Both the position numbers and the translations under genes were made by a program. 64,000 nucleotides of DNA, taken from contig CAWHVF010000008.1 of the NCBI GenBank assembly GCA_963832785.1, forward strand, positions 62,001-126,000. Direction: 5' to 3'. The notes under the pieces are model-generated. The model worked only from the letters and a program-made list of their open reading frames with translations, ran no database searches and was not told the DNA's origin. The stretch's first letter is position 1. Each line of letters begins with the position of its first letter. Origin of the DNA: CAWBRT01 sp963832785. GTDB taxonomy: Bacteria; Acidobacteriota; Terriglobia; Terriglobales; Acidobacteriaceae. This document shows, piece by piece, positions 8,526-16,805 of the stretch.

Positions 8526-9533
8526 GTGAAGATACTCGTCGCTGGCGGAGCGGGGTACATCGGCAGCGTTGTCTGCGCGGAGCTACTGGCCGCCGGGCAA
8601 AGGGTGGTGGTGTATGACAACCTCTCCCGCGGGCATCGCGCCGCGGTCCCGCCCGGGGCCGAACTGGTGGTCGCCGACACCGCCGACCGCGCGGCCCTCG
8701 ACGAGGTATTTGCCCGCCACCGCATAGACGCCGTGATGCACTTCGCCGCGCTGATCGAAGCCGGCGAGTCGATGAAGCATCCCGAGCTTTTCTTCCGCAA
8801 CAACAGCGCCAGCAGCTTGACGCTGCTGGAGGCCATGCTTCATCACGGGGTGGACCGCATCGTCTTTTCCTCCACGGCGGCGCTATACGGCGAACCGGAG
8901 GCGATACCGATCCGCGAGAGCGACCCGCTGCGGCCGGCCAACCCCTATGGCGAGTCCAAGCTGCTGGTGGAGCGCATACTCGAGTGGTTCCACCGCATTC
9001 ACGGACTGGGCTACGCCAGCCTGCGTTATTTCAACGCCGCCGGGGCGGCCAAGGACTTGGGAGAAGCACACCAGCCGGAAACCCACCTGATTCCGCTGGT
9101 GCTGCAGGCGGCGCTTGGCGCGCGTGACTCGGTTTCCATCTTCGGCACAGACTATCCCACCGCCGACGGTAGCTGCATACGCGACTACATTCACGTCGCC
9201 GACTTGGCGCAGGCGCACTTGCTGGCCTTGGAGGCGCTGAAGAAGCCGCGCGCGAAACTGATCTACAACCTGGGCAACGGCCGCGGTTTCAGCGTGCGGG
9301 AGGTAATTGCGGCGGCGCGGCGCGTGACCGGCCGGAACATCAAGGCGGTCGAGGCTCCGCGCCGGGCAGGCGACCCGGCAGTGCTGGTGGCCGGCTCGGA
9401 GGCGATCCGGCATGAGCTGGGCTGGCGCCCGCAGTATCCGGAGCTGGAGACGATCATCGAGACGGCCTGGGCGTGGCATCGGCGCCACCCGGCGGGCTAT
9501 CACTCGGCAGCGTCGCGAAGCTCAGGCGGGTGA
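8526..9533 (+). CDS. galE: UDP-glucose 4-epimerase
   Basis: NAD-dependent short-chain dehydrogenase-type epimerase interconverting UDP-glucose and UDP-galactose for exopolysaccharide, LPS or galactose use. It has 335 residues with a GTG start at 8526 and CGGAGG upstream. The Rossmann motif GGAGYIGS is at 7-14. The catalytic Ser is about 116 (SSTAALYGEP), with Tyr141 and Lys145 in NPYGESKLL. GSCIRDYIHVADLA and the C-terminal RRAGDPAVLVA are typical of GalE and set it apart from other sugar epimerases. Confidence 0.94.
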   Translation: MKILVAGGAGYIGSVVCAELLAAGQRVVVYDNLSRGHRAAVPPGAELVVADTADRAALDEVFARHRIDAVMHFAALIEAGESMKHPELFFRNNSASSLTLLEAMLHHGVDRIVFSSTAALYGEPEAIPIRESDPLRPANPYGESKLLVERILEWFHRIHGLGYASLRYFNAAGAAKDLGEAHQPETHLIPLVLQAALGARDSVSIFGTDYPTADGSCIRDYIHVADLAQAHLLALEALKKPRAKLIYNLGNGRGFSVREVIAAARRVTGRNIKAVEAPRRAGDPAVLVAGSEAIRHELGWRPQYPELETIIETAWAWHRRHPAGYHSAASRSSGG

Positions 9534-9671
9534 GCTCCGGCGGTTGGAAGCCGTGCCGTCTTGCTCTCCTCCATTGGGCAGGCTCGAAGCCACTGACAAT
9601 TTGCCATTGGACCAGGAGCTGTTCTGTACTAGACTGCCTGCGGCTTCCCAAGCTGAGCTTGCGTGGGCGAA

Positions 9672-9694
9672 CCGCCGGCGAGGGCGCCGGCGCT
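9672..9694. repeat. GC-rich 23-bp palindromic repeat, copy D1
   Basis: The 23-base block CCGCCGGCGAGG...CGCCGGCGCT occurs identically at 13536-13558. Its halves GCCGGCG and CGCCGGC can pair. It lies just upstream of the flavin reductase-like gene at 9723. Confidence 0.7.
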
Positions 9695-9722
9695 ACTCAA
9701 AAGCAAGCGGAGAAATAAGAAC

Positions 9723-10382
9723 ATGTTTTACGACCCGGAAAAGAACGACCACGGCATGCCCCACAACCCCTTCAAATCTCTGATTGTGCCCCGGCCAATC
9801 GGGTGGATCTCGACGGTTAGCGCGGATGGCATTCACAATCTGGCGCCCTATAGCCAATTCCAGATGGTCCACTCCGAGTGTCCGTATGTCATGGTGGGCT
9901 GTGGCCAGAACAGCCTGGGGAAACGGAAAGACACGGTGGTCAACATCGAGCAGACCGGCGAATTTGTCTACAACATGGCGACTTACGATTTGCGCATGGC
10001 CATGAATGCCACCGCCGCCGAGTTGCCTCCGGAGGTCGACGAGTTTGTGATGGCCGGCTTGACCAAAGCGCCTTCCGTGCGGGTCAAGCCATGCCGCGTG
10101 GCGGAGTCACCCGTCCAAATGGAATGCCGCTATTACCAGACGGTTCGCCTGCCGGGACACGAGAGCGGGCGGGCGGTCGACATGATCATCGGCAAAGTGG
10201 TCCTGATTCACATCAAAGACGAGGTGATCGACGCCAACGGCCAGATCGACATCCTCAAGATCCGTCCCCTTGCCCGCCTTGGCTACCACGACTATTGCTG
10301 CGTGAACAGCATCTTCGAGATCATCAGGCCGGCACAGCAGGACCTGGCGGGAATGCAGGCTGCTGCCGGCAAGACGCGGTAG
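9723..10382 (+). CDS. Flavin reductase-like FMN-binding protein
   Basis: Protein of 219 residues, ATG at 9723 with GGAG upstream. The split-barrel FMN-binding core is seen in SLIVPRPIGWISTV and NLAPYSQFQMV near the N-terminus, followed by the GEFVYNMA and FVMAGLT segments usual for the DIM6/NTAB flavin reductase family. Such proteins supply reduced flavin to monooxygenases or act as small flavoproteins on their own; the substrate cannot be read from the sequence. It converges on the UPF0182 gene, with two strong hairpins between them. Confidence 0.88.
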   Translation: MFYDPEKNDHGMPHNPFKSLIVPRPIGWISTVSADGIHNLAPYSQFQMVHSECPYVMVGCGQNSLGKRKDTVVNIEQTGEFVYNMATYDLRMAMNATAAELPPEVDEFVMAGLTKAPSVRVKPCRVAESPVQMECRYYQTVRLPGHESGRAVDMIIGKVVLIHIKDEVIDANGQIDILKIRPLARLGYHDYCCVNSIFEIIRPAQQDLAGMQAAAGKTR

Positions 10383-10429
10383 GACGGATTTTTCCGGCAA
10401 GAATTCCAGGCCGCGCGACGGTGCTCAAT

Positions 10430-10455
10430 ATCTGCGCCTGCGGTAAGGCGCAGAT
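10430..10455. terminator. Perfect 9-bp hairpin after the flavin reductase gene
   Basis: ATCTGCGCC (10430-10438) pairs perfectly with GGCGCAGAT (10447-10455) and is followed by GTGGGTTTT. It is 47 bases past the stop of the plus-strand gene and fits a Rho-independent terminator with a short T-run. Confidence 0.6.
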
Positions 10456-10480
10456 GTGGGTTTTCGCCGAATGCTGAACA

Positions 10481-10515
10481 GCCCCGCATCTGCCAAAAGA
10501 AGGCAGATACGGGGC
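10481..10515. terminator. Strong hairpin between convergent genes
   Basis: GCCCCGCATCTGCC (10481-10494) pairs at 13 of 14 positions with GGCAGATACGGGGC (10502-10515) around AAAAGAA. It lies 22 bases from the stop of the minus-strand UPF0182 gene and could stop transcription from both sides. Its plan resembles the CCCC...GGGG hairpin repeats elsewhere in the window. Confidence 0.6.
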
Positions 10516-10536
10516 ACTCGCCGTTGTCGGGATGAA

Positions 10537-13359
10537 TTAACGCGCGTTCAGCCTGTCTAGCGTAGCCTTCAAGTGCTCAAGTTTCTGCCCGGCCTCGCCG
10601 AGTTTGCCAGCCGCCGTCAGGCGCTGGTAGTCGGAAAGGTCTTTGGCGGCCTCTGCGACCAGGGCCTGGAACTGCGCTGCGGCCGTGGCAGGAGTGGGCT
10701 GCGGCGCGCCCTTTGCCGGTGGCGCCTGGGCAGCCCCGGCGGTTGTCCGCGGGAGGGTTGCCCCGAACAGTTCTGCCATAGCCGAATCAAATGTCGGCCC
10801 GTAGGCGAGCTTATCCTGCAGGGCAAGCACCACCAGGCGCAGCTCCGGCATGGGGCTGCGCTCGGCCTGCAGGTAGATGGGCTCGGCGTACAACAGGGCG
10901 CGTCCGGTCGGGATCACCAGCAGGCTGCCGCGGCGCACGTGCGAGCCCTGCTGGTTCCACAACGTCAACTGTCCGGAGAGCTGCGCGTTCTGATCGATGC
11001 GCGCCTCCACCTGCAACGGCCCGTCGATGAGCTTGGTTTTGGGGAAGTTGTAAACCGCCGCCATGCCGTAATGCGGGCCGTCGCTGCGCCCGGCAATCCA
11101 GCCGATCAGGTTGTTGCGGTTGGCCGGGGTGAACGGCAGAATGTCGACGAACTCCACTCCGCTCTCGCCCGGCAGTTTCATCAGCACGAAGTTGGGCGGA
11201 ATCGGTATTGTCACCCGCTCGCCGCGCTCGTTGGTGCCGGTTTCGCTGGCCGGTGTCCACAAATCCTCCCGGTTGTAGAACACCTCCGGCTCCGTCATGT
11301 GATAGAGGCCGTAAACATTGGCCTGCAGCTTGAGCAGCAGCTCCGGGTAGCGCACGTGCTTGCGCAACGAGGCCGGCATCTGTGAGGCGTCTTTGAAGAG
11401 ACTGGGGAAGATGCGGCGGTAAGTGGCGATGACCGGATCGTCCGGGTCGAAGACGTAAAACGTGGTCGCTCCGTCGTAGGCGTCAACCACGACTTTGACG
11501 CTGTTGCGCGCGTAATTGACGAGCTGGCTGGCAAAAGGATAATGCCGCGAATAGGGATAGCTGTCGGATGTGGTGAACGCATCCATGATCCAGGACAGCC
11601 GGCCGTTGTCGTCGAGCACGATGTAGGGGTCGGATTCGTAGGTAAGGAATGGCGCCAGCGTGGCCACGCGCAGGCGGACGTTGCGCCGCATGAGCAGCCG
11701 GCTGTCGCTCTGCACATCATCGCTGAAGGGCAGCTTGGCTATGTCGCCGCGGGCGACGGCGATGACAAGGCGGCGCAAAAAGCCGCCAATGACAATGCCG
11801 CCGCGGCCCTCATACGAGGTAAAGGTGCTGGCCTGGCCCTGCGGATAATTGAATTCCTTCTGCCGCGTCTTGACGTACACGTCGGTATTGGTCAGCTCGC
11901 CGAAGTAAATCTCCGGCCGGCTCACGGTGAGACCAGGTACGGTGCTCTGCACCGGCATGTCGCTCAGGTAGAGGGTCGGCAGGCCTTCCGGCGTGAACCC
12001 GTTCACCGGATTCATGGTGATGCCGTAACCATGGGTATAGATCAGCTTCTCGTTGATCCAGTTGCGGCTGCTCTCCGGCAGCTTGGACAGGTTCATCTCG
12101 CGGGTGGCGAGCATCACCTGGCGCACCTCGCCCTGGATTTGGTAGCGGTCTATGTCAATGTCGGGAAAGTCGTAGTAGGTGCGGATTTCCTGGATCTGGC
12201 GCAAGGTGTCCTGCAGGGCGCGCCAGTCCCACAGGCGGATATTCTGCAGCGTGGTCTGATTGTTGGGAGCGTCGGCCGCCTCGACGCTGGTTTCGGCGGG
12301 AAATTCCCGCTGCGACATGCGGCTCAACCCGTAGGCCTGCCGCGTCAGCCCGATGTTGTGGCTGATGTAAGGCCGCTCGCGAACCAGTTCGTTCGGCTTC
12401 ACGATGAAGCTGTTGACGTACCAGCCGATGGCCTGCAGCCCAAGGTAACAGGCCAGGGCGGGAATGACAGCGGCTATAAGCCAGCGCCCACGCGTCCCGG
12501 AGAAAGCTTTTACCGCCAGAAACGCGGCGCCCAGAACCAGCGCCACGCAGACCACCAGCAGGCCGGGAAGAATTACATGGGCGTCCGTATAGGTGACGCC
12601 GGAAAAAACCGTGTGGTCGGCCAGTATCTGTTCGAAGCGGCTGACATAGACGCGCGCCGCCAGCACCAGCAATAGAAATGCCAGCGTGAAGGAAAGCCCG
12701 CGCCAGGACAATAAGGCATAGCCGCCGCGGTCTCCGGTAAGCACCCGCGCGCCGCCCGTAATGAGAATAAAAAAGAGGGCCAGGCCGCAGGCAACCACGG
12801 CCAGCGTGAGCAGCCAGTCCAGCACTAGCTGCCAGGCCGGAATGGTGAACAGGAAAAAGTTCACTGACTTGCCGAAGATCGGGTCCAGCACACCGGCGGC
12901 AGGCGGACGGTACCAGTAAAGCGCGAGCGTCTGCCAATTCCCCATAACGCTGGCGCCGCCCAGCGCGGCGGTAGCCAGGGGAACGCCGAAACCAATCAGG
13001 CGCAGCACGGGCTTGACCGGCAACTGCAACGGCTGCCCGCCCACGTAAATGGTCTGGTTGCTGGGCAGTTCCGCCAGATGCGAGTGCTGCAGGGCGGCAA
13101 ATGCGCCGAACAGAATTAAGAATGTGCCTACGGCAAAGATGGCAAACGCCAGCCACTGGAAGCTCAGCGTCTTCCAGAACACCTCGGCGTAGCCCAGCGA
13201 CCCGAACCAGAGCGCATCGACGTAGTACGACAACGCCGTGCGGCCGCCGGAGGCAACCACAAAAACGATGATGGCGGCGATCAGAATAAGAAGGGTACGA
13301 CGACGCGGCCGCGGGGGGCGCGGAAAATTCCTGGGTGGCCACTCGATCTGCATGGGCAT
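10537..13359 (-). CDS. UPF0182 family multi-spanning membrane protein
   Basis: Protein of 940 residues starting at the ATG at 13359 (MPMQIEWPPRN), with GAGGT upstream; the longer frame to 13524 is not needed. The N-terminal third carries about seven hydrophobic segments. A large extracytoplasmic region follows with family blocks such as RPYISHNIGLTRQAYGL and YDFPDIDIDRYQ. The C-terminus is Ala/Pro-rich with a short helical end. UPF0182 (COG1615) proteins are widespread but have no assigned function. The gene stands alone, downstream of a repeat-rich gap. Confidence 0.93.
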   Translation of the reverse strand: MPMQIEWPPRNFPRPPRPRRRTLLILIAAIIVFVVASGGRTALSYYVDALWFGSLGYAEVFWKTLSFQWLAFAIFAVGTFLILFGAFAALQHSHLAELPSNQTIYVGGQPLQLPVKPVLRLIGFGVPLATAALGGASVMGNWQTLALYWYRPPAAGVLDPIFGKSVNFFLFTIPAWQLVLDWLLTLAVVACGLALFFILITGGARVLTGDRGGYALLSWRGLSFTLAFLLLVLAARVYVSRFEQILADHTVFSGVTYTDAHVILPGLLVVCVALVLGAAFLAVKAFSGTRGRWLIAAVIPALACYLGLQAIGWYVNSFIVKPNELVRERPYISHNIGLTRQAYGLSRMSQREFPAETSVEAADAPNNQTTLQNIRLWDWRALQDTLRQIQEIRTYYDFPDIDIDRYQIQGEVRQVMLATREMNLSKLPESSRNWINEKLIYTHGYGITMNPVNGFTPEGLPTLYLSDMPVQSTVPGLTVSRPEIYFGELTNTDVYVKTRQKEFNYPQGQASTFTSYEGRGGIVIGGFLRRLVIAVARGDIAKLPFSDDVQSDSRLLMRRNVRLRVATLAPFLTYESDPYIVLDDNGRLSWIMDAFTTSDSYPYSRHYPFASQLVNYARNSVKVVVDAYDGATTFYVFDPDDPVIATYRRIFPSLFKDASQMPASLRKHVRYPELLLKLQANVYGLYHMTEPEVFYNREDLWTPASETGTNERGERVTIPIPPNFVLMKLPGESGVEFVDILPFTPANRNNLIGWIAGRSDGPHYGMAAVYNFPKTKLIDGPLQVEARIDQNAQLSGQLTLWNQQGSHVRRGSLLVIPTGRALLYAEPIYLQAERSPMPELRLVVLALQDKLAYGPTFDSAMAELFGATLPRTTAGAAQAPPAKGAPQPTPATAAAQFQALVAEAAKDLSDYQRLTAAGKLGEAGQKLEHLKATLDRLNAR

Positions 13360-13535
13360 CACTCTACCTCGTTTCCTTCCGTGTCTGCCTTCAACGATCC
13401 GGAAAAAGAATAATCTTACTCCGAATGACGCCTGGCCGTTGGAAGTGAGCTGGACCGGGTGCGGAGCGTGCACTGGAGGTAGCGCCACCGCCCCCGGTGG
13501 CGAGCCCGCAGTTAAAAATTCCACAAAGGGAAAAC

Positions 13536-13558
13536 CCGCCGGCGAGGGCGCCGGCGCT
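13536..13558. repeat. GC-rich 23-bp palindromic repeat, copy D2
   Basis: This block is identical to 9672-9694. It sits in a gap (13360-13587) that also holds a small hairpin, GCCACCG-CCC-CGGTGGC near 13488-13504. No gene is seen in the gap. Confidence 0.7.
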
Positions 13559-13587
13559 GTATGGCGAAGAGGGGTCAGCGCTACACT

Positions 13588-13986
13588 TTATTTCGCGCCC
13601 GCCGGCTGGGATTCAATGCTGGCTCCGCAGCGAATCTCGTAAACCTTTCCGGTCTGCGGGTCGGTCCGCTTGGCGCCGTAATCCACCACCAGGTCGCGAA
13701 TGACCGGGTAGTCTTTCAGCGGTTCGACCAGGTATTCCCGCCCCGGCTCCAGGAGCACGTGGCAGGAGTGTTTGCTCTTGCCGTCCACCATCATCAGGCA
13801 ACTGGAGCACAGGCCGCGCCCGCAGAAGTAATTGCGAAAGCCCAGGCTGGGGTCAAGGGTTTCGTATATTCGGCGGATGGCCGCCAGCAACGTCAGCCCC
13901 TCGGTCCACGGCAAAGCATAGTTGGTGTAGTGCGGAACGGCGTCCGTCTCCGGATCGAACCGAAATACCTTCAAGCTGACGTCCAT
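13588..13986 (-). CDS. 2Fe-2S protein resembling the N-terminal domain of SdhB/FrdB
   Basis: Protein of 132 residues whose first about 105 match the plant-type [2Fe-2S] domain of succinate dehydrogenase/fumarate reductase iron-sulfur subunits, with cluster cysteines in CGRGLCSSC and a fourth in KHSCHVLL. After PVIRDLVVDYG, where SdhB would continue into its 4Fe-4S domain, a short unrelated tail ends the protein, so it is a one-cluster electron carrier and not a full SdhB. Its start overlaps the stop of the flavoprotein remnant as TAATG, so its partner was probably that flavoprotein. It sits at the end of a meta-cleavage-type catabolic cluster; an accessory oxidoreductase role is inferred. Confidence 0.75.
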   Translation of the reverse strand: MDVSLKVFRFDPETDAVPHYTNYALPWTEGLTLLAAIRRIYETLDPSLGFRNYFCGRGLCSSCLMMVDGKSKHSCHVLLEPGREYLVEPLKDYPVIRDLVVDYGAKRTDPQTGKVYEIRCGASIESQPAGAK

Positions 13987-14125
13987 TACTTGTCCCCTAT
14001 TCTCAATCGTGTTACCGGCAGCCGCTCCAGGCTGTGCTCACCGTTCTGGCGGTAAATCAATGTGTGGGAAGGTCGGGACCGCCTCCAATCACCAGAACTT
14101 CCGTTTGCCGGACTTCGAACATCAT
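13986..14125 (-). pseudogene. Remnant of an FAD flavoprotein gene with a large internal deletion
   Basis: A ribosome site GGGAGGG and start at 14125 (or 14122) open a frame MMFEVRQTEVLVIGGG, the hallmark beginning of SdhA/FrdA-type flavoproteins (dinucleotide fold GGG). It then runs into a stop at 14057. In the next frame, SHTLIYRQNGEHSLERLPV and a short end run to a stop coupled to the 2Fe-2S gene, as expected for the flavoprotein C-terminus. Only about 140 bases remain of a gene normally near 1.7 kb. The assignment rests on the two short ends and the partner gene. Confidence 0.6.
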
Positions 14126-14160
14126 TCCCTCCCGCGCCCTTAGTCGGTCTTGCCGTACGC

Positions 14161-15180
14161 TTACTTCCCCTTGGCCTTGGCGCGGGCCAGGTCAAGCGCC
14201 ACGTCGACGATCATGTCTTCCTGCCCGCCCACCATGCGCCGGCGTCCGAGCTCCACCAGAATCTCGCGCGCCTCGATTCCGTAACGCTTGGAGGCGTTCT
14301 CGGCATGGCGCAGGAACGACGAGTAAACCCCCGCGTAGCCCAGCGAGAGCGCGTCGCGATCGAGGCGCACCGGCCGGTCCTGCAGCGGACGCACGATGTC
14401 TTCGGCGGCATCCATCAGCTTGAACAGGTTGCAGCCGTGCTCGTAGCCAAGACGGTCGGCGGCGGCGACGAAAACCTCCAGCGGGGTGTTCCCTGCTCCC
14501 GCTCCCATGCCGCCCAGCGAGGCGTCCACCCGCGCGCATCCGGCATCGACGCCGGCGCAGGCGTTGGCCACGCCGAAGGAAAGATTATTGTGGGCATGAA
14601 TTCCCATCTGGGTGCGCGGATCGAGCACGCTGCGGAAAGCCATGATGCGCTCGGTCACGCTCTTCGGCGTCAACGCCCCCGCCGAATCAGTCACGTAGAC
14701 GCACTGCGCGCCGTAGCTCTCCATCAGCTTGGCCTGTTCGGCCAGCTTTTCCGGCGCCAGCATGTGGGCCAGCATCAGGAAGCCGACGGTATCCATGCCG
14801 AGCGAGCGGGCGAACTCCATGTGCTGTTTCGAGATGTCGGCCTCGGTGCAGTGGGTGGCAATGCGCACCGAAGTGACACCGGCGGCGTGCGCCGCTTTGA
14901 GATCGTGGATGGTGCCGATGCCGGGGATGAGCAGCGTGGCCAGCTTGGCCCGCTTGAGGTTTGCCGCCGCAGCTTCAATCCATTCCAGGTCGCTATGGCG
15001 GCCAAAACCGTAGTTGAAGCTCGATCCGGAAAGGCCGTCGCCGTGCGACACCTCGATGGAATCTACGCCCGCCTCGTCCAGCGCGCGCACGATCTTTACC
15101 AGCGATTCAATTCCGTACTGATGACGGATGGCGTGCATGCCGTCCCGCAGTGTGGTGTCTGTGATGTAGAGCTTGCTCAT
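14161..15180 (-). CDS. 4-hydroxy-2-oxovalerate aldolase
   Basis: HMGL-like metal-dependent aldolase of 339 residues (DmpG/MhpE/BphI type) splitting 4-hydroxy-2-oxovalerate into pyruvate and acetaldehyde, the penultimate step of the catechol meta-cleavage pathway. TDTTLRDGMHAIRHQYG at the N-terminus carries the catalytic Arg-Asp pair, and GIHAHNNLSFGVAN holds the metal-binding His residues. The start overlaps the acetaldehyde dehydrogenase stop by four bases. The two enzymes form a channelling complex in characterised systems, so coupled translation makes sense. Confidence 0.95.
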   Translation of the reverse strand: MSKLYITDTTLRDGMHAIRHQYGIESLVKIVRALDEAGVDSIEVSHGDGLSGSSFNYGFGRHSDLEWIEAAAANLKRAKLATLLIPGIGTIHDLKAAHAAGVTSVRIATHCTEADISKQHMEFARSLGMDTVGFLMLAHMLAPEKLAEQAKLMESYGAQCVYVTDSAGALTPKSVTERIMAFRSVLDPRTQMGIHAHNNLSFGVANACAGVDAGCARVDASLGGMGAGAGNTPLEVFVAAADRLGYEHGCNLFKLMDAAEDIVRPLQDRPVRLDRDALSLGYAGVYSSFLRHAENASKRYGIEAREILVELGRRRMVGGQEDMIVDVALDLARAKAKGK

Positions 15181-16112
15181 ACCGCCGCTCCTCTCCGCCG
15201 TGATTCGACCACGCGCTCGGCCGTGCGCAATGCTGCCGAGGTCATAATGTCGAGGTTGCCGGCATACGCCGGAAGATAGTGCGCCGCTCCTTCGACCTCC
15301 AGGAAGATCGACGTCTTCAGCCCGGCAAAATCGCCCAGACCGGGTATGTGCAGCGGCCGCTCGGCAGCTATGGTTTCGAATTGCAGCTCCTGCTTCAGCC
15401 GGTAGCCGGGGACATATTTCTGTACCTCGGCGATCATGGCGGTTACCAAGTCGCGCACCCGGGCCGGATCGGCCGCCTCGCTGAGCGTGAATACGGTGTC
15501 GCGCATGATCACCGGCGGCTCGGCGGGATTCAGAACAATCAGGGCCTTGCCGCGGGTTGCGCCTCCCAGCACCTCCAGGGCCTTGGCCGTGGTCTGGGTG
15601 AATTCGTCGATATTGGCCCTGGTGCCGGGCCCGGCGGACTTGCTGGCAATGGAGGCCACAATCTCGGCGTAATGCACCTTGGCCACCGCCGAAACCGCGG
15701 CCACGATGGGCACCGTCGCCTGCCCGCCGCAGGTGACCAGGTTGAGATTGGGCGCCTCCAGGTGCTCATCCAGGTTGACCGGCGGCACGACGTAGGGGCC
15801 AATGGCGGCCGGCGTAATATCAATCACCTTCTTGCCGTAGGGGCGCAACACGGCATCGTTGCGCTTGTGCGAGCCGGCCGAGGTGGCATCAAAGACGATC
15901 TCAATGTCGCCAAAGACCGGCAATCGCACTAGTCCTTCCACGCCCTGATCGGTGGTGGCGACCCCCATGCGCCTGGCGCGCGCCAAGCCGTCCGACTGCG
16001 GATCGATACCGGCCAAAGCGCCCATCTCGAGCGTCTTGGACAGCCGCATGACCTTGATCATCAGGTCGGTTCCGATATTGCCGGAACCCAGGATTGCTAC
16101 TTTATGCGCCAT
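15177..16112 (-). CDS. Acetaldehyde dehydrogenase (acylating)
   Basis: Protein of 311 residues of the DmpF/MhpF/BphJ family, converting acetaldehyde, NAD and CoA to acetyl-CoA. The NAD fold GSGNIGTDL is at 10-17, and the thioester cysteine is Cys128 in LVTCGGQATVPI. The length is normal for the family. It lies between the broken hydratase and the aldolase in the usual meta-pathway order hydratase-dehydrogenase-aldolase, and the downstream overlap with the aldolase is ATGA. Confidence 0.95.
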   Translation of the reverse strand: MAHKVAILGSGNIGTDLMIKVMRLSKTLEMGALAGIDPQSDGLARARRMGVATTDQGVEGLVRLPVFGDIEIVFDATSAGSHKRNDAVLRPYGKKVIDITPAAIGPYVVPPVNLDEHLEAPNLNLVTCGGQATVPIVAAVSAVAKVHYAEIVASIASKSAGPGTRANIDEFTQTTAKALEVLGGATRGKALIVLNPAEPPVIMRDTVFTLSEAADPARVRDLVTAMIAEVQKYVPGYRLKQELQFETIAAERPLHIPGLGDFAGLKTSIFLEVEGAAHYLPAYAGNLDIMTSAALRTAERVVESRRRGAAV

Positions 16113-16133
16113 TCGTACTCTCCTACGCGACGA

Positions 16134-16481
16134 CTATGCGAATGCGACCCGCACCGAGCCCAGGCTCGAGATTCGGACCTCGAACAGATCCCCGGGCGCG
16201 GCCGTCACCATCGGCCCCAGGGCGCCGGAGATGACTGTGTCTCCCGCCTTGAGCGGCCGCCCAACGCGCGCCATGACCCTGGCCAGCCAGAGCGTCGCCG
16301 CCAGCGGATTGCCCAGACAGGCCTGTCCGACGCCAACGGACACGGCATCGCCACGCCGTTCCATCACCATGCCGCACTGCACCAAGTCGATATCTTTGAG
16401 CATCCCGGGCTGCGTGCCCAGCACGTACATCCCGGCCGAAGCGTTGTCGGCGATGGTATCGACCAGCCGGATGTCCCAGTT
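16134..16481 (-). pseudogene. 2-oxopent-4-enoate hydratase, C-terminal fragment
   Basis: The open frame holds about 115 residues matching the C-terminal part of MhpD/DmpE/BphH-type hydratases: RLVDTIADNASAGMYVLG, QACLGNPLAATLWLARVM and the final LGSVRVAF. A TAG at 16482 closes it upstream; no N-terminal half (about 140 residues of a normal 260) is found in any frame to 16805. The break therefore lies at about 16481. The product cannot be active as written, which leaves the pathway without its hydratase here. Confidence 0.85.
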
Positions 16482-16484
16482 CTA

Positions 16485-16805
16485 CGCTGGAACGAAGCTA
16501 GATGGATTGGCCTAGCATCAGTCCAAAGACGAGATAATTCAAGCAATTTCTGTAATAGATACGGCGGCGAAAACCAGGTGGCCGCGATCAGATCTCGGCG
16601 GTTGCAGCGGCCCAGAATCGTTCATGCGAGGCTGGTTGCGCAGCGAGTAATCGATCATGGGATGAAGCCTGCCCTGGGTAAACTCGTCCGCGCCCAAGTC
16701 AATCAACGGCGGGAAAATCGGCCAAGTAAAGCTGCCAGTCTACAGAAGCATGCTTGGCAAACGATAGTTTTAGGCGACACTGCTCCCGGTCGCCAAGGTG
16801 CGGAA
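16485..16805. other. Junction DNA without a recognisable gene
   Basis: About 320 bases between the truncated hydratase and the PP2C gene. No frame resembles a known protein and the sequence is less GC-rich than its flanks. It probably marks the rearrangement boundary that removed the hydratase N-terminus. Confidence 0.5.
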
